DNA from: Erythrobacter cryptus DSM 12079
GTDB taxonomy: Bacteria; Pseudomonadota; Alphaproteobacteria; Sphingomonadales; Sphingomonadaceae
Length of the DNA stretch: 64,000 nucleotides
Reading direction: 5' to 3'
NCBI RefSeq assembly: GCF_000422985.1
Contig: NZ_AUHC01000010.1
Span: 62,001-126,000 of the forward strand
Part shown: in pieces, positions 1-9,751 of the stretch
Layout of the letters: every line of letters starts with the position of its first letter
Position numbering within the stretch: position 1 is the first letter of the stretch
Notes under the pieces: model-generated
The model's input: the letters and a program-made list of their open reading frames with translations, nothing else
The model's database searches: none
What the model was told of the DNA's origin: nothing
Program-made: the position numbers and the translations under genes

Positions 1-138
1 GGCACCATCGCCGAGGTGAACCCGGCCGAGACCTGGATCACCCACGGGCGCGAGGAAGCGCTGCTGCGCTGGTGCGCGCTCACCCAGCGCCGCGCCCGGG
101 CGCTGGCGCTCGTCGGCTACGAGGACGAGGATGACTAG
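1..138 (+). CDS. Ligase-associated DNA exonuclease, C-terminal end only (partial)
   Basis: Only the last 45 codons and the TAG stop lie in the window; the 5' part is cut off by the left edge. The tail carries THGREEALLRWC followed by RARALALVGYEDED, which resembles the C-terminus of the metallo-beta-lactamase-fold exonucleases encoded next to ATP-dependent DNA ligases (family knowledge). The same-strand ligase at 589-2184 is the expected partner, which strengthens the call. The catalytic metal-binding motifs are outside the window, so activity cannot be judged. Confidence 0.7.
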   Translation, partial: GTIAEVNPAETWITHGREEALLRWCALTQRRARALALVGYEDEDD

Positions 139-160
139 CATCCCCGCCCCCGTCATCGCC

Positions 161-490
161 TCACTTGATCGCGGCGAGCTCGGCCGCGATTTTGGCGAGC
201 ATTTCCTCGGTGATCAGCCCCTGCGAGAAGGGCGCCAGCGCCTTGAGGCTGAGCGCCTTGAAATCATTGTAGAGCGGGTGCTGGGTGAGATCCTGCCCGC
301 CGAAATTGGCAGTCACCACCGCCTTGGCGCGTTCGTCGGCCATCAGCACCTCGATCGGGGTGTCGATGGTGAAGGTCCCCGTCTGGGTCGGGGCCGGCGC
401 GGGGGTGGCAGCGTCCTGCGCCAGCGCAGCGGCGGGGGCGAAGGCAGCGGCAAACCCAAGCGCAAGGGCGGCAAGCGGGGCAAGGTGCAT
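161..490 (-). CDS. Small secreted protein of unknown function
   Basis: A 109-residue protein. It opens with a signal peptide (hydrophobic run over residues 3-20 and an ALAQ cleavage site near residue 24), so it is probably periplasmic. A Pro/Ala/Thr-rich linker follows, then a roughly 75-residue helical part with a TPIEVLMADERAKAVV segment and a C-terminal EEMLAKIAAELAAIK helix. I chose the ATG at 490 because the signal peptide begins there and an AGGAA ribosome site precedes it; an upstream in-frame start would bury the signal. It is antiparallel to, and lies between, the exonuclease and ligase genes. I do not recognise the family; similar short secreted proteins occur in sphingomonads. Confidence 0.6.
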   Translation of the reverse strand: MHLAPLAALALGFAAAFAPAAALAQDAATPAPAPTQTGTFTIDTPIEVLMADERAKAVVTANFGGQDLTQHPLYNDFKALSLKALAPFSQGLITEEMLAKIAAELAAIK

Positions 491-588
491 CGGCAAGGTT
501 CCTGTCTGGCAAGGGGACTGACACAAGTGTCAGCAAGCCGCTTTAACGCCTCGCCCCGGCGGCGCAAGGCAGCAATGCAGGCGCGCTG

Positions 589-2184
589 ATGCAGCACTTT
601 GCCGCGCTGCTCGATGCGCTCACCTACACCACCAGCCGCAAGCGCAAGCTGGCGCTGCTCGCTGATTACCTGCGCACCGCCCCTGATCCTGATCGCGGCT
701 GGGCGCTCGGCGCGCTCACCGGCGCGCTCGATTTTCCCGCGGTCAAATCATCGACCATCCGCGCGCTGATGATGCCGCGCATCGATCCGGTGCTCTGGGC
801 CCTGTCGCGCGACTTTGTCGGCGACACCGCCGAGACCGCGAGCCTGCTCTGGCCCGCCCCGCAAGACGGCGCGGGCGCCCCGCCGCCGAGCTTGCATGAA
901 GTGGTGGAAACCCTCGCCACCCTCACCCGCGCCAGCGCCCCGGGGGTGATCGCGGGCCTCTTCGACCGGCTCGATGCGAGCGGGCGCTATGCCCTCATCA
1001 AGCTGGCGACAGGGGCGCTGCGGGCCGGGGTTTCGGCGCGCCTCGCCAAGACCGCCTTCGCCCAGGGCTTTGCCGTCCCGCTCGAGGAGGTGGAGGAATA
1101 TTGGCACGCGCTCGCGCCGCCCTATGCGCCGCTGTTTGCCTGGGCGGCGGGCGGGCCGGCCCCGGTGCTCGCCGATCTGCCGCGCTTTCGCCCCTTCATG
1201 CTCGCCCATCCGCTCGAGGACGAGCGGCTTGACCTCAAGGACTACGCCGCCGAATGGAAGTGGGACGGGATCCGCGTGCAGCTGGTGCGCGCAGGGGGCG
1301 CGGTGCGGGTCTATTCGCGCTCGGGCGATGACATCTCAGCCAGCTTTCCCGAATTGCTGGGGGCGCTGCCCTTCGATGCCGTGCTCGATGGCGAATTGCT
1401 GGTGCGCGGCAGCGCGCAAGGGGGCACGGCGGGGGGCGCGGCGAGTTTCAACGCGCTCCAGCAGCGGCTTGGGCGCAAGAGTGTCCCGGCGCGGATGCTG
1501 CGCGAATACCCGGCCTTCGTGCGGCTCTATGACGTGCTGCTGCTCGAGGGGCGCGACTGGCGCAGCGCGCCGTGGAAGTCGCGCCGCGCAACTCTCGAGG
1601 CGCTGATGCCGCGCCTGCCCGAAAGCCATTTCGATCTCTCGCCGCTGATCGAGGCGGCCGATTTTGCCGAGCTTGCCCGCCTGCGCGAAGGCGCGCGCGA
1701 CGCGGCGATCGAGGGGCTGATGCTCAAGCACCGGGCGAGCCCCTATGTCGCCGGGCGCAAGGCCGGGCTGTGGTTCAAGTGGAAGCGCGATCCGCTGCTT
1801 ATCGATTGCGTGGTGATGTATGCCCAGCGCGGCAGCGGCAAGCGCTCGAGCTTCTATTCGGATTACACCTTCGGCTGCTGGGACGGCGATCCCGAGGCGG
1901 GGGCCGAACTGCTCCCCGTGGGCAAGGCCTATTCGGGCTTCACCGATGCCGAGCTCAAGGCGCTCGACCGCTTCGTGCGCCAGCACACCATCGCACGCTT
2001 CGGCCCGGTGCGCGAGCTGGAACGCAAGCTGGTGGTCGAGGTCGCCTTCGATTCGGTGCACGCCAGCAAGCGCCACAAGAGCGGGCTGGCCATGCGCTTT
2101 CCCCGCATCCACCGCATCCGCTGGGACAAGCCCGCGCACGAGGCAGACAGGGTGGAGCGCCTGCGCGCGCTGGTGAAGGACTGA
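589..2184 (+). CDS. ATP-dependent DNA ligase (ligase/exonuclease damage-response type)
   Basis: A 531-residue ligase that seals nicks by forming an enzyme-AMP intermediate. The adenylated lysine is K224 in EWKWDGIRV (the KxDG motif); further nucleotidyltransferase motifs are EGLMLKH near residue 373 and LWFKWKRD near 393. An N-terminal DNA-binding region (about 1-190) and a C-terminal OB fold (about 410-531) fit the family layout. The start MQHFAALLDAL matches the usual N-terminus. It lies downstream of the exonuclease, the normal pairing for this ligase group, which is proposed to act in repair rather than replication. The essential NAD-dependent LigA would be elsewhere. Confidence 0.9.
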   Translation: MQHFAALLDALTYTTSRKRKLALLADYLRTAPDPDRGWALGALTGALDFPAVKSSTIRALMMPRIDPVLWALSRDFVGDTAETASLLWPAPQDGAGAPPPSLHEVVETLATLTRASAPGVIAGLFDRLDASGRYALIKLATGALRAGVSARLAKTAFAQGFAVPLEEVEEYWHALAPPYAPLFAWAAGGPAPVLADLPRFRPFMLAHPLEDERLDLKDYAAEWKWDGIRVQLVRAGGAVRVYSRSGDDISASFPELLGALPFDAVLDGELLVRGSAQGGTAGGAASFNALQQRLGRKSVPARMLREYPAFVRLYDVLLLEGRDWRSAPWKSRRATLEALMPRLPESHFDLSPLIEAADFAELARLREGARDAAIEGLMLKHRASPYVAGRKAGLWFKWKRDPLLIDCVVMYAQRGSGKRSSFYSDYTFGCWDGDPEAGAELLPVGKAYSGFTDAELKALDRFVRQHTIARFGPVRELERKLVVEVAFDSVHASKRHKSGLAMRFPRIHRIRWDKPAHEADRVERLRALVKD

Positions 2185-2253
2185 CCAGGGGGCGCAAGCA
2201 GGCTTGCACAAAACCCGCTTGCCCGCCCGATTGCTGCGCCTTAGTTGCGCGCC

Positions 2254-3510
2254 ATGCAACCCAAGATCCTCACCACCATGCGCGACTATTCCTGGTCGCT
2301 GTTCGTGCAAGATGCCATTGCCGGACTCACCGTGGCGTTGGTGGCGATCCCGCTCAGCATCGCGATTGCCATTGCCTCGGGCGCCGATCCGGCCAAGGGG
2401 TTGGTCACCGCGATCGTCGGCGGCTTCCTCATCTCGTTGCTCGGCGGCAGCCGGGTGCAGATCGGCGGGCCGACCGGGGCCTTCATCGTGGTTGTGTTCG
2501 GCGTGATCGCCGAGCACGGCTATGATGGCCTGGTGCTGGCCACGCTGATGGCCGGGATCATCCTGATCATCGCCGGCTGGCTCAGGGTCGGCAATCTCAT
2601 CGCCTATGTGCCCGAAGCCGTGGTCAACGGCTTTACCATCGGCATTGCGATCATCATTGCCACCAGCCAGATCAACGATCTTCTCGGCCTCGGCCTCACC
2701 GGCCTGCCTGCCGATTTTCTCGAGAAGGTGCCGGCCTTGTGGGCCGGGCTGGGGCGGATCAATCCAGCCGCGCTGGCAGTCGGGGGCGCCGCGCTGGCGC
2801 TGATCATCGCCTTGCGCATGCTGTTCCCGCGCCTGCCGGGCCTGATCGTTGCGGTCGGCGTGGTCTCCGCTGCGGTTGCGCTCGCCGACCTGCCGGTTGA
2901 CACGATCGCCTCGCGCTTCGGCGCCTTGCCGCGCGGCCTGCCGCTGCCCGAACTGCCGCCGATCACGCTCACCCGCATCACCGAACTGCTCCCCTCGGCG
3001 CTGGTGATCGCCTTCCTCGCCGCAATCGAATCGCTGCTTTCGGCGATGGTGGCCGATCGGATGATCGGCGGCCAGCACCGGCCCAATGCCGAAGTGAGCG
3101 CGCAGGGCTGGGCCAATCTCGGATCGGCGCTGTTCGGCGGGATGCCCGCGACCGGCGCGATTGCCCGCACCGCCACCAATGTCCGGGCCGGGGGCAAGAC
3201 CCCGATGGCGGGCGTGCTGCATGCGGTCTTCATCCTGCTGATCATGCTCCTTGCCGCGCCGCTGGCAGGCTATCTCGCCATGCCCGCGCTTGCCGCGCTG
3301 CTGCTGATCACCGCCTGGAACATGAGCGAACCGCACAAGTGGCGCGCATACCTGGCCGAACCATGGGAAGATCGCGGCCTGCTGCTGGTGACGCTGGTGC
3401 TCACCGTGGTCGCCGATCTCACCGTGGCGATCGGGGTTGGGGTGATGCTCGGCCTGGCGCTGCGCCTGCGCGCGCGCGAGGGGGCAAAGGCCGATGGGGA
3501 GGCAGACTAG
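2254..3510 (+). CDS. SulP-family anion transporter without a STAS domain
   Basis: A 418-residue integral inner-membrane protein with about ten or more hydrophobic segments. The IPLSIAIAIASG and GSRVQIGGPTGAF regions are the conserved SulP core. Family members carry sulfate, bicarbonate or related anions; the substrate here cannot be told from sequence. Most bacterial SulP proteins end in a cytoplasmic STAS domain of about 100 residues, but this one stops about 20 residues after the last membrane helix. The ATG at 2254 is preferred to a TTG nine bases upstream; neither has a strong ribosome site. The stop shares CTAG with the convergent DUF167 gene. A gamma carbonic anhydrase lies nearby, so bicarbonate is a possible substrate (inference). 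Confidence 0.85.
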   Translation: MQPKILTTMRDYSWSLFVQDAIAGLTVALVAIPLSIAIAIASGADPAKGLVTAIVGGFLISLLGGSRVQIGGPTGAFIVVVFGVIAEHGYDGLVLATLMAGIILIIAGWLRVGNLIAYVPEAVVNGFTIGIAIIIATSQINDLLGLGLTGLPADFLEKVPALWAGLGRINPAALAVGGAALALIIALRMLFPRLPGLIVAVGVVSAAVALADLPVDTIASRFGALPRGLPLPELPPITLTRITELLPSALVIAFLAAIESLLSAMVADRMIGGQHRPNAEVSAQGWANLGSALFGGMPATGAIARTATNVRAGGKTPMAGVLHAVFILLIMLLAAPLAGYLAMPALAALLLITAWNMSEPHKWRAYLAEPWEDRGLLLVTLVLTVVADLTVAIGVGVMLGLALRLRAREGAKADGEAD

Positions 3511-3791
3511 GCGGGCAACAGCCGCACCAGCTTGTGCCGCGATGCCCCGCCACGCTCGAGCGTGAGGCGCGAGGGCGCGACATCGAGCGCGCGGGCAAGC
3601 AGCGCGAGCACTGCGGCATTGGCCGCGCCCCGATCCGCCGGAGCGCGCACCTTGACGAGCACCGCCTCGTCGGTGAGCGTCACGCTCTCTTCCCGCGCGC
3701 CAGGCGTGACCTTGACGGCGAGCCGTCCCGCCGGATCGAACCGCGCCCGCAGCGCCTCGCTGTCGGGAAGCTGCGCCGGCGCGCGCGCCAT
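3507..3791 (-). CDS. DUF167 (YggU-type) family protein
   Basis: A 94-residue soluble protein with the DUF167 core: LAVKVTPGAREE near residue 25, then VRAPADRGAANAAVLALLA and a VERGG-like LERGGASRHKLV end. The biochemical function of the family is not established. The ATG shares one base with the TGA of the upstream carbonic anhydrase gene (TGATG), so the two are probably co-translated. Its TAG stop shares CTAG with the opposing SulP gene. Confidence 0.85.
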   Translation of the reverse strand: MARAPAQLPDSEALRARFDPAGRLAVKVTPGAREESVTLTDEAVLVKVRAPADRGAANAAVLALLARALDVAPSRLTLERGGASRHKLVRLLPA

Positions 3792-4372
3792 CAGCCCCGC
3801 GCCGCGCTGGCCGCCGCCACCGCCGCGGCGTGGGCCCTGGCGTTCTCGACATAGTGGGCCGTGCCCATCCGCATCCCGGCGATCGCGGCATCGTTAAGCT
3901 CGCGCAGCTTTGCCGCCGGGCGCCCCGCCCACAGCTCGCGCGGGCCCATCACCTTGCGCTCGGTCAGCATCGCGCCGGCGGCGAGCATCGCGTCCGAGCC
4001 GATCACCGCCTTGTTCATCACAATCGCCCCAAGACCGACAAAGCCGCGATCATGGATGGTGCAGCCATGCACCATCGCCATGTGGCCGATCAGCACATCA
4101 TCGCCGATCACCAGCGGCGAGCCATCGGGATCGCCGGGGCGGGGCGGATCGCAGTGGAGCACGCTGCCATCCTGGACATTGCTGCGCGCCCCGATGCGGA
4201 TGAAGGACACATCGGCGCGCAGCACGCAATTGTACCAGATCGAGGAATCGGGCCCGATCTCGATATCGCCGATCAGCACTGAGCCGGGGGCGATGAAGGC
4301 GGTGTCATGAAGGCGCGGCGTCTTGCCGTGGATGGGGATGATGGTGACACCGGGGCGATCGGGGTGATGCAT
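3791..4372 (-). CDS. Gamma-class carbonic anhydrase family protein
   Basis: A 193-residue left-handed beta-helix protein built from hexapeptide repeats (for example VLIGDIEIGPDSSIWYN). The three zinc histidines of the gamma-carbonic-anhydrase/YrdA/PaaY group are present as H73 (SVLHCD), H97 (LIGHMA) and H102 (MVHGC). It probably assembles as a cytoplasmic trimer. Many members have weak or no carbonic anhydrase activity, so hydration of CO2 is likely but not certain. It forms an operon with the downstream DUF167 gene. The adjacent divergent-side SulP transporter may provide a functional link to bicarbonate (inference). Confidence 0.88.
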   Translation of the reverse strand: MHHPDRPGVTIIPIHGKTPRLHDTAFIAPGSVLIGDIEIGPDSSIWYNCVLRADVSFIRIGARSNVQDGSVLHCDPPRPGDPDGSPLVIGDDVLIGHMAMVHGCTIHDRGFVGLGAIVMNKAVIGSDAMLAAGAMLTERKVMGPRELWAGRPAAKLRELNDAAIAGMRMGTAHYVENARAHAAAVAAASAARG

Positions 4373-4391
4373 GGGTGGGGCCTTGCGCTTG

Positions 4392-6632
4392 CTACGAACC
4401 GATCAGCGTGTTCCACCGAAAATGCGCCAGTGTCGAGGCATATTGATCGCTCCACACCGTATCGCTGGGGGCTGCGAGCGGTTGCCAACGCGCGGCCCCG
4501 CTCGCCCGGGTGAGCGCCGCGAGCGTCTGCGGGCTGGGGCTGAGCACCACCCATTTCGATGGGGTCAGCCGCGCGCCGCCGGCGGGATTGTCGAAGCGTA
4601 CCGCCGCGGCCATGCCGGCATCGCGCGCCAGCGCGGCGAGCACCGGCTCGAGCTCGATGAAGCGGTTGGAGATGTGCACCACCACCAGCCCCTGCGGGCG
4701 GATCGCGCGGCGATAGGCCGCCAGCGCCTCGCGGGTGAGCAGGTGCAGCGGGATCGCATCGGAGGAGAAGGCATCCACCACCAGCACGTCATACTGGCCG
4801 GCCGGCTCCTCCTCGAGCTTGATTCGGGCATCGCCGATCACGGTCTCGCTCTCGGGGGCGCAATCGGCAAGGTAGGAGAAGCGCCCGGCGCGCGAAAAGG
4901 CGAGCACCGCCGGGTCGATCTCGTAGAAGCGATAGGTCTGATCGCTCTGGCGGTAGCAGGCGAGCGTGCCCGCGCCGAGCCCGACGATCCCGACATCCGC
5001 CCCGGGGCCGAACAGGCGCGCGGCATTGGCCAGCACCAGCCCCACCCCGGCGCTGCGCCCGTAATAGGTGGTCGGCTCGCGCCGCTGCGCCGGATCGAGC
5101 GCCTGGCGCCCGTGGAGCGTGGTGCCGTGGGTGAGCTGGCGCAGGCCAAGCTGCCTGAGTTCGGTGAGGGTATAGACCCCGAAATAGCTGCGCAGCCGCT
5201 CGCCCTGGGCATAGGCGCGGCCCTGCCCCGGGCCGCCGATGCTGATCATGATGAGCGCGAACACGGTAAGGAAGGCGAGCCGGTTGAACTTGAGCGCCAC
5301 CGCCAGCGCCGCCAGCGCCAGGAACAGCGCGAGGGCGATGAGCTTGGCCTCGTTGGCGGTGGCGAGGAACAGGTGCCAGGCCAGCAACAGCGCAAGGCCC
5401 ACCCCGCCCAGCACCCACAGCAGGCGCCGCGCCGGATCGCTGACGAGCCGCTGCTGCCAGGCCATCAGCCCGCCCACCGGCACCAGCGCCGCCGCGGCGA
5501 ACACCAGCAGTGGGTGTTCCCACACCCAATCGAACAGCAGCGGCGCGATCAACGCGGTGAACAGCCCGCCGAGCGCCCCGCCCGCCGACATCACCAGATA
5601 GAACAGCGTCAAGCGTGCAGGTTCGGGGCGCGTCTCGTACATCCGTGCATGGAGCGCCACGGCAACCACGAAAAGCAGCGTCACCGCCCCGAGCAAAAGG
5701 CCCACCCCGCCGATCGACTGCGAGACCATCGCCATCGCCCCGGCAAAGAGCAGCACATAGGGCGCGGCGCGGCTGACGATCCGCGCCGGGGCGCGGTTTT
5801 CGGCAAAGGCGAGGCTGAAGCTCAGCAGATAGACCCCGAGCGGGATCACCCACAGGAGCGGCATGGCAAAGATATCGGTGGTCAGATGCGTGGTGGTCGA
5901 GAGCATCAGACCCGAAGGCACCGCGGCGAGCGCCAGCCACAGCGCAATGCGCCGCCAGGTGATCGGCGCGCCTGCCGTCATGGCGCCATCCGCGCCCGGT
6001 GCCGGCACCGCTGCGGCCTGCGCCCCGGTGTTCCAGCGCGCCCCGGTGTCCCAGCGCGCCCAGGCGACCAGCGCCAGCAGCACCAGCATCGCCCCGTAGC
6101 CGAGGCTCCAGATCAGGCTCTGGGCATCGAGCGGCAGGAACGGCTCGATCAGCAGCGGATAGCTCACCAGCCCGGCAAAGCTGCCGAGGTTGGAGGCGGC
6201 ATAGAGCGGATAGGGATCGCCCGCCTGCGGATCGGCGGCATACCAGCGCTGGATCAGCGGGGCCTGGGCCGAGATCAGGAAGAACACCGGCCCGACCGAG
6301 GCGAGCAGCAGCGCCGGCACCCAGAACACCTCCAGCCCCGCGCCAAAGGTGCCGATCTCGGCGAGCGTGAGCGGCAAGGTCAGCGCCGCGGCGGCAAGCA
6401 GCACGAGGTGCAGCACCAGCTGGCGGCGCAGCGGCAGGCGGCCGATGGCATGGGCATAGGCATAGCCGCCGAGGAGCAGCGCCTGATAGACCAGCATGGC
6501 GCTGTTCCAGACATTGGGCGTGCCCCCCAGCCGCGGCAGCGCCAGCCGCGCCATCAGCGGCTGCACCAGGAACAGGAGGAAACTGCCGACCAGGATGGCG
6601 GCGACAAACAGCGGGCGGCGTGACACCGGCAT
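4392..6632 (-). CDS. Fused membrane protein with spermidine-synthase-like domain
   Basis: A 746-residue two-part protein. Residues about 1-430 hold many hydrophobic helices and begin with a membrane anchor (LFVAAILVGSFLLFLVQ). Residues about 520-730 form a Rossmann-type methyltransferase/spermidine synthase fold: VGIVGLGAGTLACY near 548 is the nucleotide-binding loop, FYEIDPAVL the acidic end of strand 2 and DVLVVDAFSSDAIP near 614 the active-site strand. Such fusions are common but the substrate is not established; a true polyamine synthase is not assured. A 19-bp gap separates its stop from the carbonic anhydrase start. hemB lies upstream with a hairpin between them. Confidence 0.8.
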   Translation of the reverse strand: MPVSRRPLFVAAILVGSFLLFLVQPLMARLALPRLGGTPNVWNSAMLVYQALLLGGYAYAHAIGRLPLRRQLVLHLVLLAAAALTLPLTLAEIGTFGAGLEVFWVPALLLASVGPVFFLISAQAPLIQRWYAADPQAGDPYPLYAASNLGSFAGLVSYPLLIEPFLPLDAQSLIWSLGYGAMLVLLALVAWARWDTGARWNTGAQAAAVPAPGADGAMTAGAPITWRRIALWLALAAVPSGLMLSTTTHLTTDIFAMPLLWVIPLGVYLLSFSLAFAENRAPARIVSRAAPYVLLFAGAMAMVSQSIGGVGLLLGAVTLLFVVAVALHARMYETRPEPARLTLFYLVMSAGGALGGLFTALIAPLLFDWVWEHPLLVFAAAALVPVGGLMAWQQRLVSDPARRLLWVLGGVGLALLLAWHLFLATANEAKLIALALFLALAALAVALKFNRLAFLTVFALIMISIGGPGQGRAYAQGERLRSYFGVYTLTELRQLGLRQLTHGTTLHGRQALDPAQRREPTTYYGRSAGVGLVLANAARLFGPGADVGIVGLGAGTLACYRQSDQTYRFYEIDPAVLAFSRAGRFSYLADCAPESETVIGDARIKLEEEPAGQYDVLVVDAFSSDAIPLHLLTREALAAYRRAIRPQGLVVVHISNRFIELEPVLAALARDAGMAAAVRFDNPAGGARLTPSKWVVLSPSPQTLAALTRASGAARWQPLAAPSDTVWSDQYASTLAHFRWNTLIGS

Positions 6633-6648
6633 TCAAAACCCCTCGCTT

Positions 6649-6668
6649 GGCCTTGTTGCGCCAAGGCC
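6649..6668 (-). terminator. Hairpin between hemB and the next gene (possible weak terminator)
   Basis: GGCCTTG (6649-6655) and CAAGGCC (6662-6668) are perfect 7-base inverted arms around a six-base loop. In the leftward direction of transcription the hairpin lies just after hemB and before the membrane protein start at 6632. A run of four T follows only about 11 bases later, so an intrinsic terminator is possible but not typical. An attenuator or protein site is an alternative. Confidence 0.35.
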
Positions 6669-6716
6669 TAGGCGAACATGGTTAACATCCGGTCAGCATG
6701 ATCGGAGCGGCGGCGC

Positions 6717-7757
<1,041 letters not shown>

Positions 7758-9503
7758 TCAGCGCATGCCCCGGGCGATATCGACCTTCTCGATCTCGCGC
7801 ACCGGCGTTTTCACCTCGCCCGGCTGGGGTTCGAGATCCTTGAGCGCGGCGCCGACCTCGATCTCCTTCAAGCGGATGAGCTGGCGGCGGAAATCGATGA
7901 GCTCGGTGCCGGTCAGCTCGGCCCGGGTGACGAATTGCACGCTCGCCGGATTGATCACCCGCCCGCCGCGATACATCTCGTAGTGAAGGTGCGGCCCGGT
8001 CGAAAGCCCGGTCGAGCCGACATAGCCGATCACCTGCCCGCGCCGCACGGTCATCCCCGGCGCCACGGCCATGCGGCTCATGTGGCAATAGCGGGTGGAC
8101 AGCCCCCCGCCATGCTCGAGCCTGACAGCGATGCCGCAGCCGCCGGCGCGGCCCGCGGCGCTCACCCGCCCGTCGCTCACCGCCACGATCGGGGTGCCAT
8201 AGGCGGCCTTGAAGTCGATGCCCTCGTGCATCCGGTGATAGCCGAGGATCGGGTGGCGCCTGAGGCCAAAGCCCGAGGTCACCGCCCCCGGCACCGGGGC
8301 AAGCAGGCCGCGGCGCTGCTCGCCCACGCCCGAAGCCTCGTAGAAGCGCCCATCCTTGCCCCAGCGCATCAGCTGGGTGCGCGGGCGCCCGCCGCGGTCG
8401 ATCCCGGCATAGAGCACCTGCCCGGCCTGGCGTTCGCCAGTGGCGGCACGGCGGTAGGCCAGAATGACGTCGAACTCGTCGGCAGGGCTGATCTCGCGTT
8501 CAAGATCGATCTGGCTATCGAGCGCGCGGATGAACTCCTGCGCCGCGCTGGCCGGCACCCCGGCCTGGCGCATCGAGCGGAACAGGCTGCTGCCCACCAC
8601 CCCGCGCAGCCGCAAGGGCGTGTCATCCACCCGGATCGGCTTGCGCGCGAGCGCCAGCGGCCCGCTCGGGATCACCGGGGTGCCATCGGGATTGCTCTGC
8701 CCCACCCCCGGGCGGGCAAGCTCGAGCGCGAGATCGAAGCGCGCACGCAAGGCCAGCCGATCGAGCGGGCGCGGCTCGCCCGGGGCCGGGCGGCGGCCGA
8801 GCACCACGTCGATCTGCGTGCCCGGGGCGATCTCGCTGAGCGGCACCGCCTCGCCCACCAGCGCCGCAGCGCGCGCGATATCGCCCGGCGCCACCCCGGC
8901 GCGGCGCAGCATCGCGGCAAAACTGTCCCCCGGTGCGAGTGTCGTCACCAGCGCGATCTGCGGGCGCTCGGGCGCGCTTGCGAGTGGGCGCACCGCCGCG
9001 GTCGGGCCCATGCGCCGCCCGCTGTCGCCCCCCAGCGCCAGCGGCACGATCATCTGGCTGCGCCATTCCTCGGCCACCGCGGGATCGCCCGGCATCACCG
9101 GGCGCGCCTCGAGCGGGGTGAGATCGGGCCAGAAGGCAAGCGCGGCGGCGCCGAGCGCCAGCATGGTGCCAAGCCCGCGAAACCAGCGGCGGCTGCCGAT
9201 CGCCTCGGCCAGATCGGGGGCAAGATCGAGCCCGGCGATCCAGCGCCCGGCCGCGAGGCGCCATTCGTCGTAGCGCGCGCCCAGCCCGCTCACCTGGCGC
9301 GCCACCTGCCGCCGGGCGCGTTCGGCCTTCGACGGCGGGGCGAGCGCGCGCGACTTGCGCAGATAGGGCAGGAGTTCGCGCGCGGTCTCGGGCGGGATCG
9401 GCGCCGCCTCGGGCCGTCGGGGCGCGGGCGGGCCGGGCGGATCGACGGGCGCGCCGGCTTGCGGTGCGAGCCCATCGTCCCAATCGCGCGCGTGCTTCAA
9501 CAT
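7758..9503 (-). CDS. M23-family murein endopeptidase, membrane-anchored
   Basis: A 581-residue cell-wall enzyme. A cytoplasmic N-terminal part of about 110 residues is followed by one membrane segment (LGTMLALGAAALAFWP). A periplasmic part contains a LysM/OapA-like region (APGDSFAAMLRRAGV) and a C-terminal M23 domain, with HEGIDF near residue 425 (HxxxD zinc ligands) and GPHLHYE near 505 (HxH). It probably cuts peptide cross-links of peptidoglycan. The ATG at 9503 follows a GGGG-rich ribosome site and removes 79 low-complexity residues of a longer frame. It is divergent from the helicase gene and lies upstream of hemB. Confidence 0.88.
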   Translation of the reverse strand: MLKHARDWDDGLAPQAGAPVDPPGPPAPRRPEAAPIPPETARELLPYLRKSRALAPPSKAERARRQVARQVSGLGARYDEWRLAAGRWIAGLDLAPDLAEAIGSRRWFRGLGTMLALGAAALAFWPDLTPLEARPVMPGDPAVAEEWRSQMIVPLALGGDSGRRMGPTAAVRPLASAPERPQIALVTTLAPGDSFAAMLRRAGVAPGDIARAAALVGEAVPLSEIAPGTQIDVVLGRRPAPGEPRPLDRLALRARFDLALELARPGVGQSNPDGTPVIPSGPLALARKPIRVDDTPLRLRGVVGSSLFRSMRQAGVPASAAQEFIRALDSQIDLEREISPADEFDVILAYRRAATGERQAGQVLYAGIDRGGRPRTQLMRWGKDGRFYEASGVGEQRRGLLAPVPGAVTSGFGLRRHPILGYHRMHEGIDFKAAYGTPIVAVSDGRVSAAGRAGGCGIAVRLEHGGGLSTRYCHMSRMAVAPGMTVRRGQVIGYVGSTGLSTGPHLHYEMYRGGRVINPASVQFVTRAELTGTELIDFRRQLIRLKEIEVGAALKDLEPQPGEVKTPVREIEKVDIARGMR

Positions 9504-9751
9504 CCCAGCCCCGTTTGCGGTGCCCCGGCGGGGCGGGCCTCGAGCGGCCCCCACGAGCGGCCCCTGCCGCGCTGTCCCTAACCGCAGATGCCTGCCAGAA
9601 CAAAGTAAAGGCGGCCTTAACCAGCGACCAGCAGAGCCGTGGGCACGATAAGGTGTTATGCGTAGGCCTGCGCGCCGCAATCCCCCCACTCCCCACTCCG
9701 CGCGGTGAGGTCTTGCCGGCGCGGGCGCGGCCTGACACAAGCGCGGGCATT

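Noticed and set aside
1336-3891. Open frame of 851 codons on the minus strand opposite the ligase and SulP genes
   Set aside because: High-GC antisense frame: it is rich in Arg, Gly, His and Gln without a domain, and overlaps two well-supported genes.
4371-6623. Open frame of 750 codons on the plus strand opposite the spermidine-synthase-like gene
   Set aside because: Low-complexity Gln/Arg/His/Gly composition, no motifs; it mirrors a real membrane protein gene.
9606-9622. TAAA-N7-TTAA between the M23 peptidase and helicase genes as a CtrA box
   Set aside because: The half-site is imperfect and the surrounding region gives no other support; this could occur by chance.
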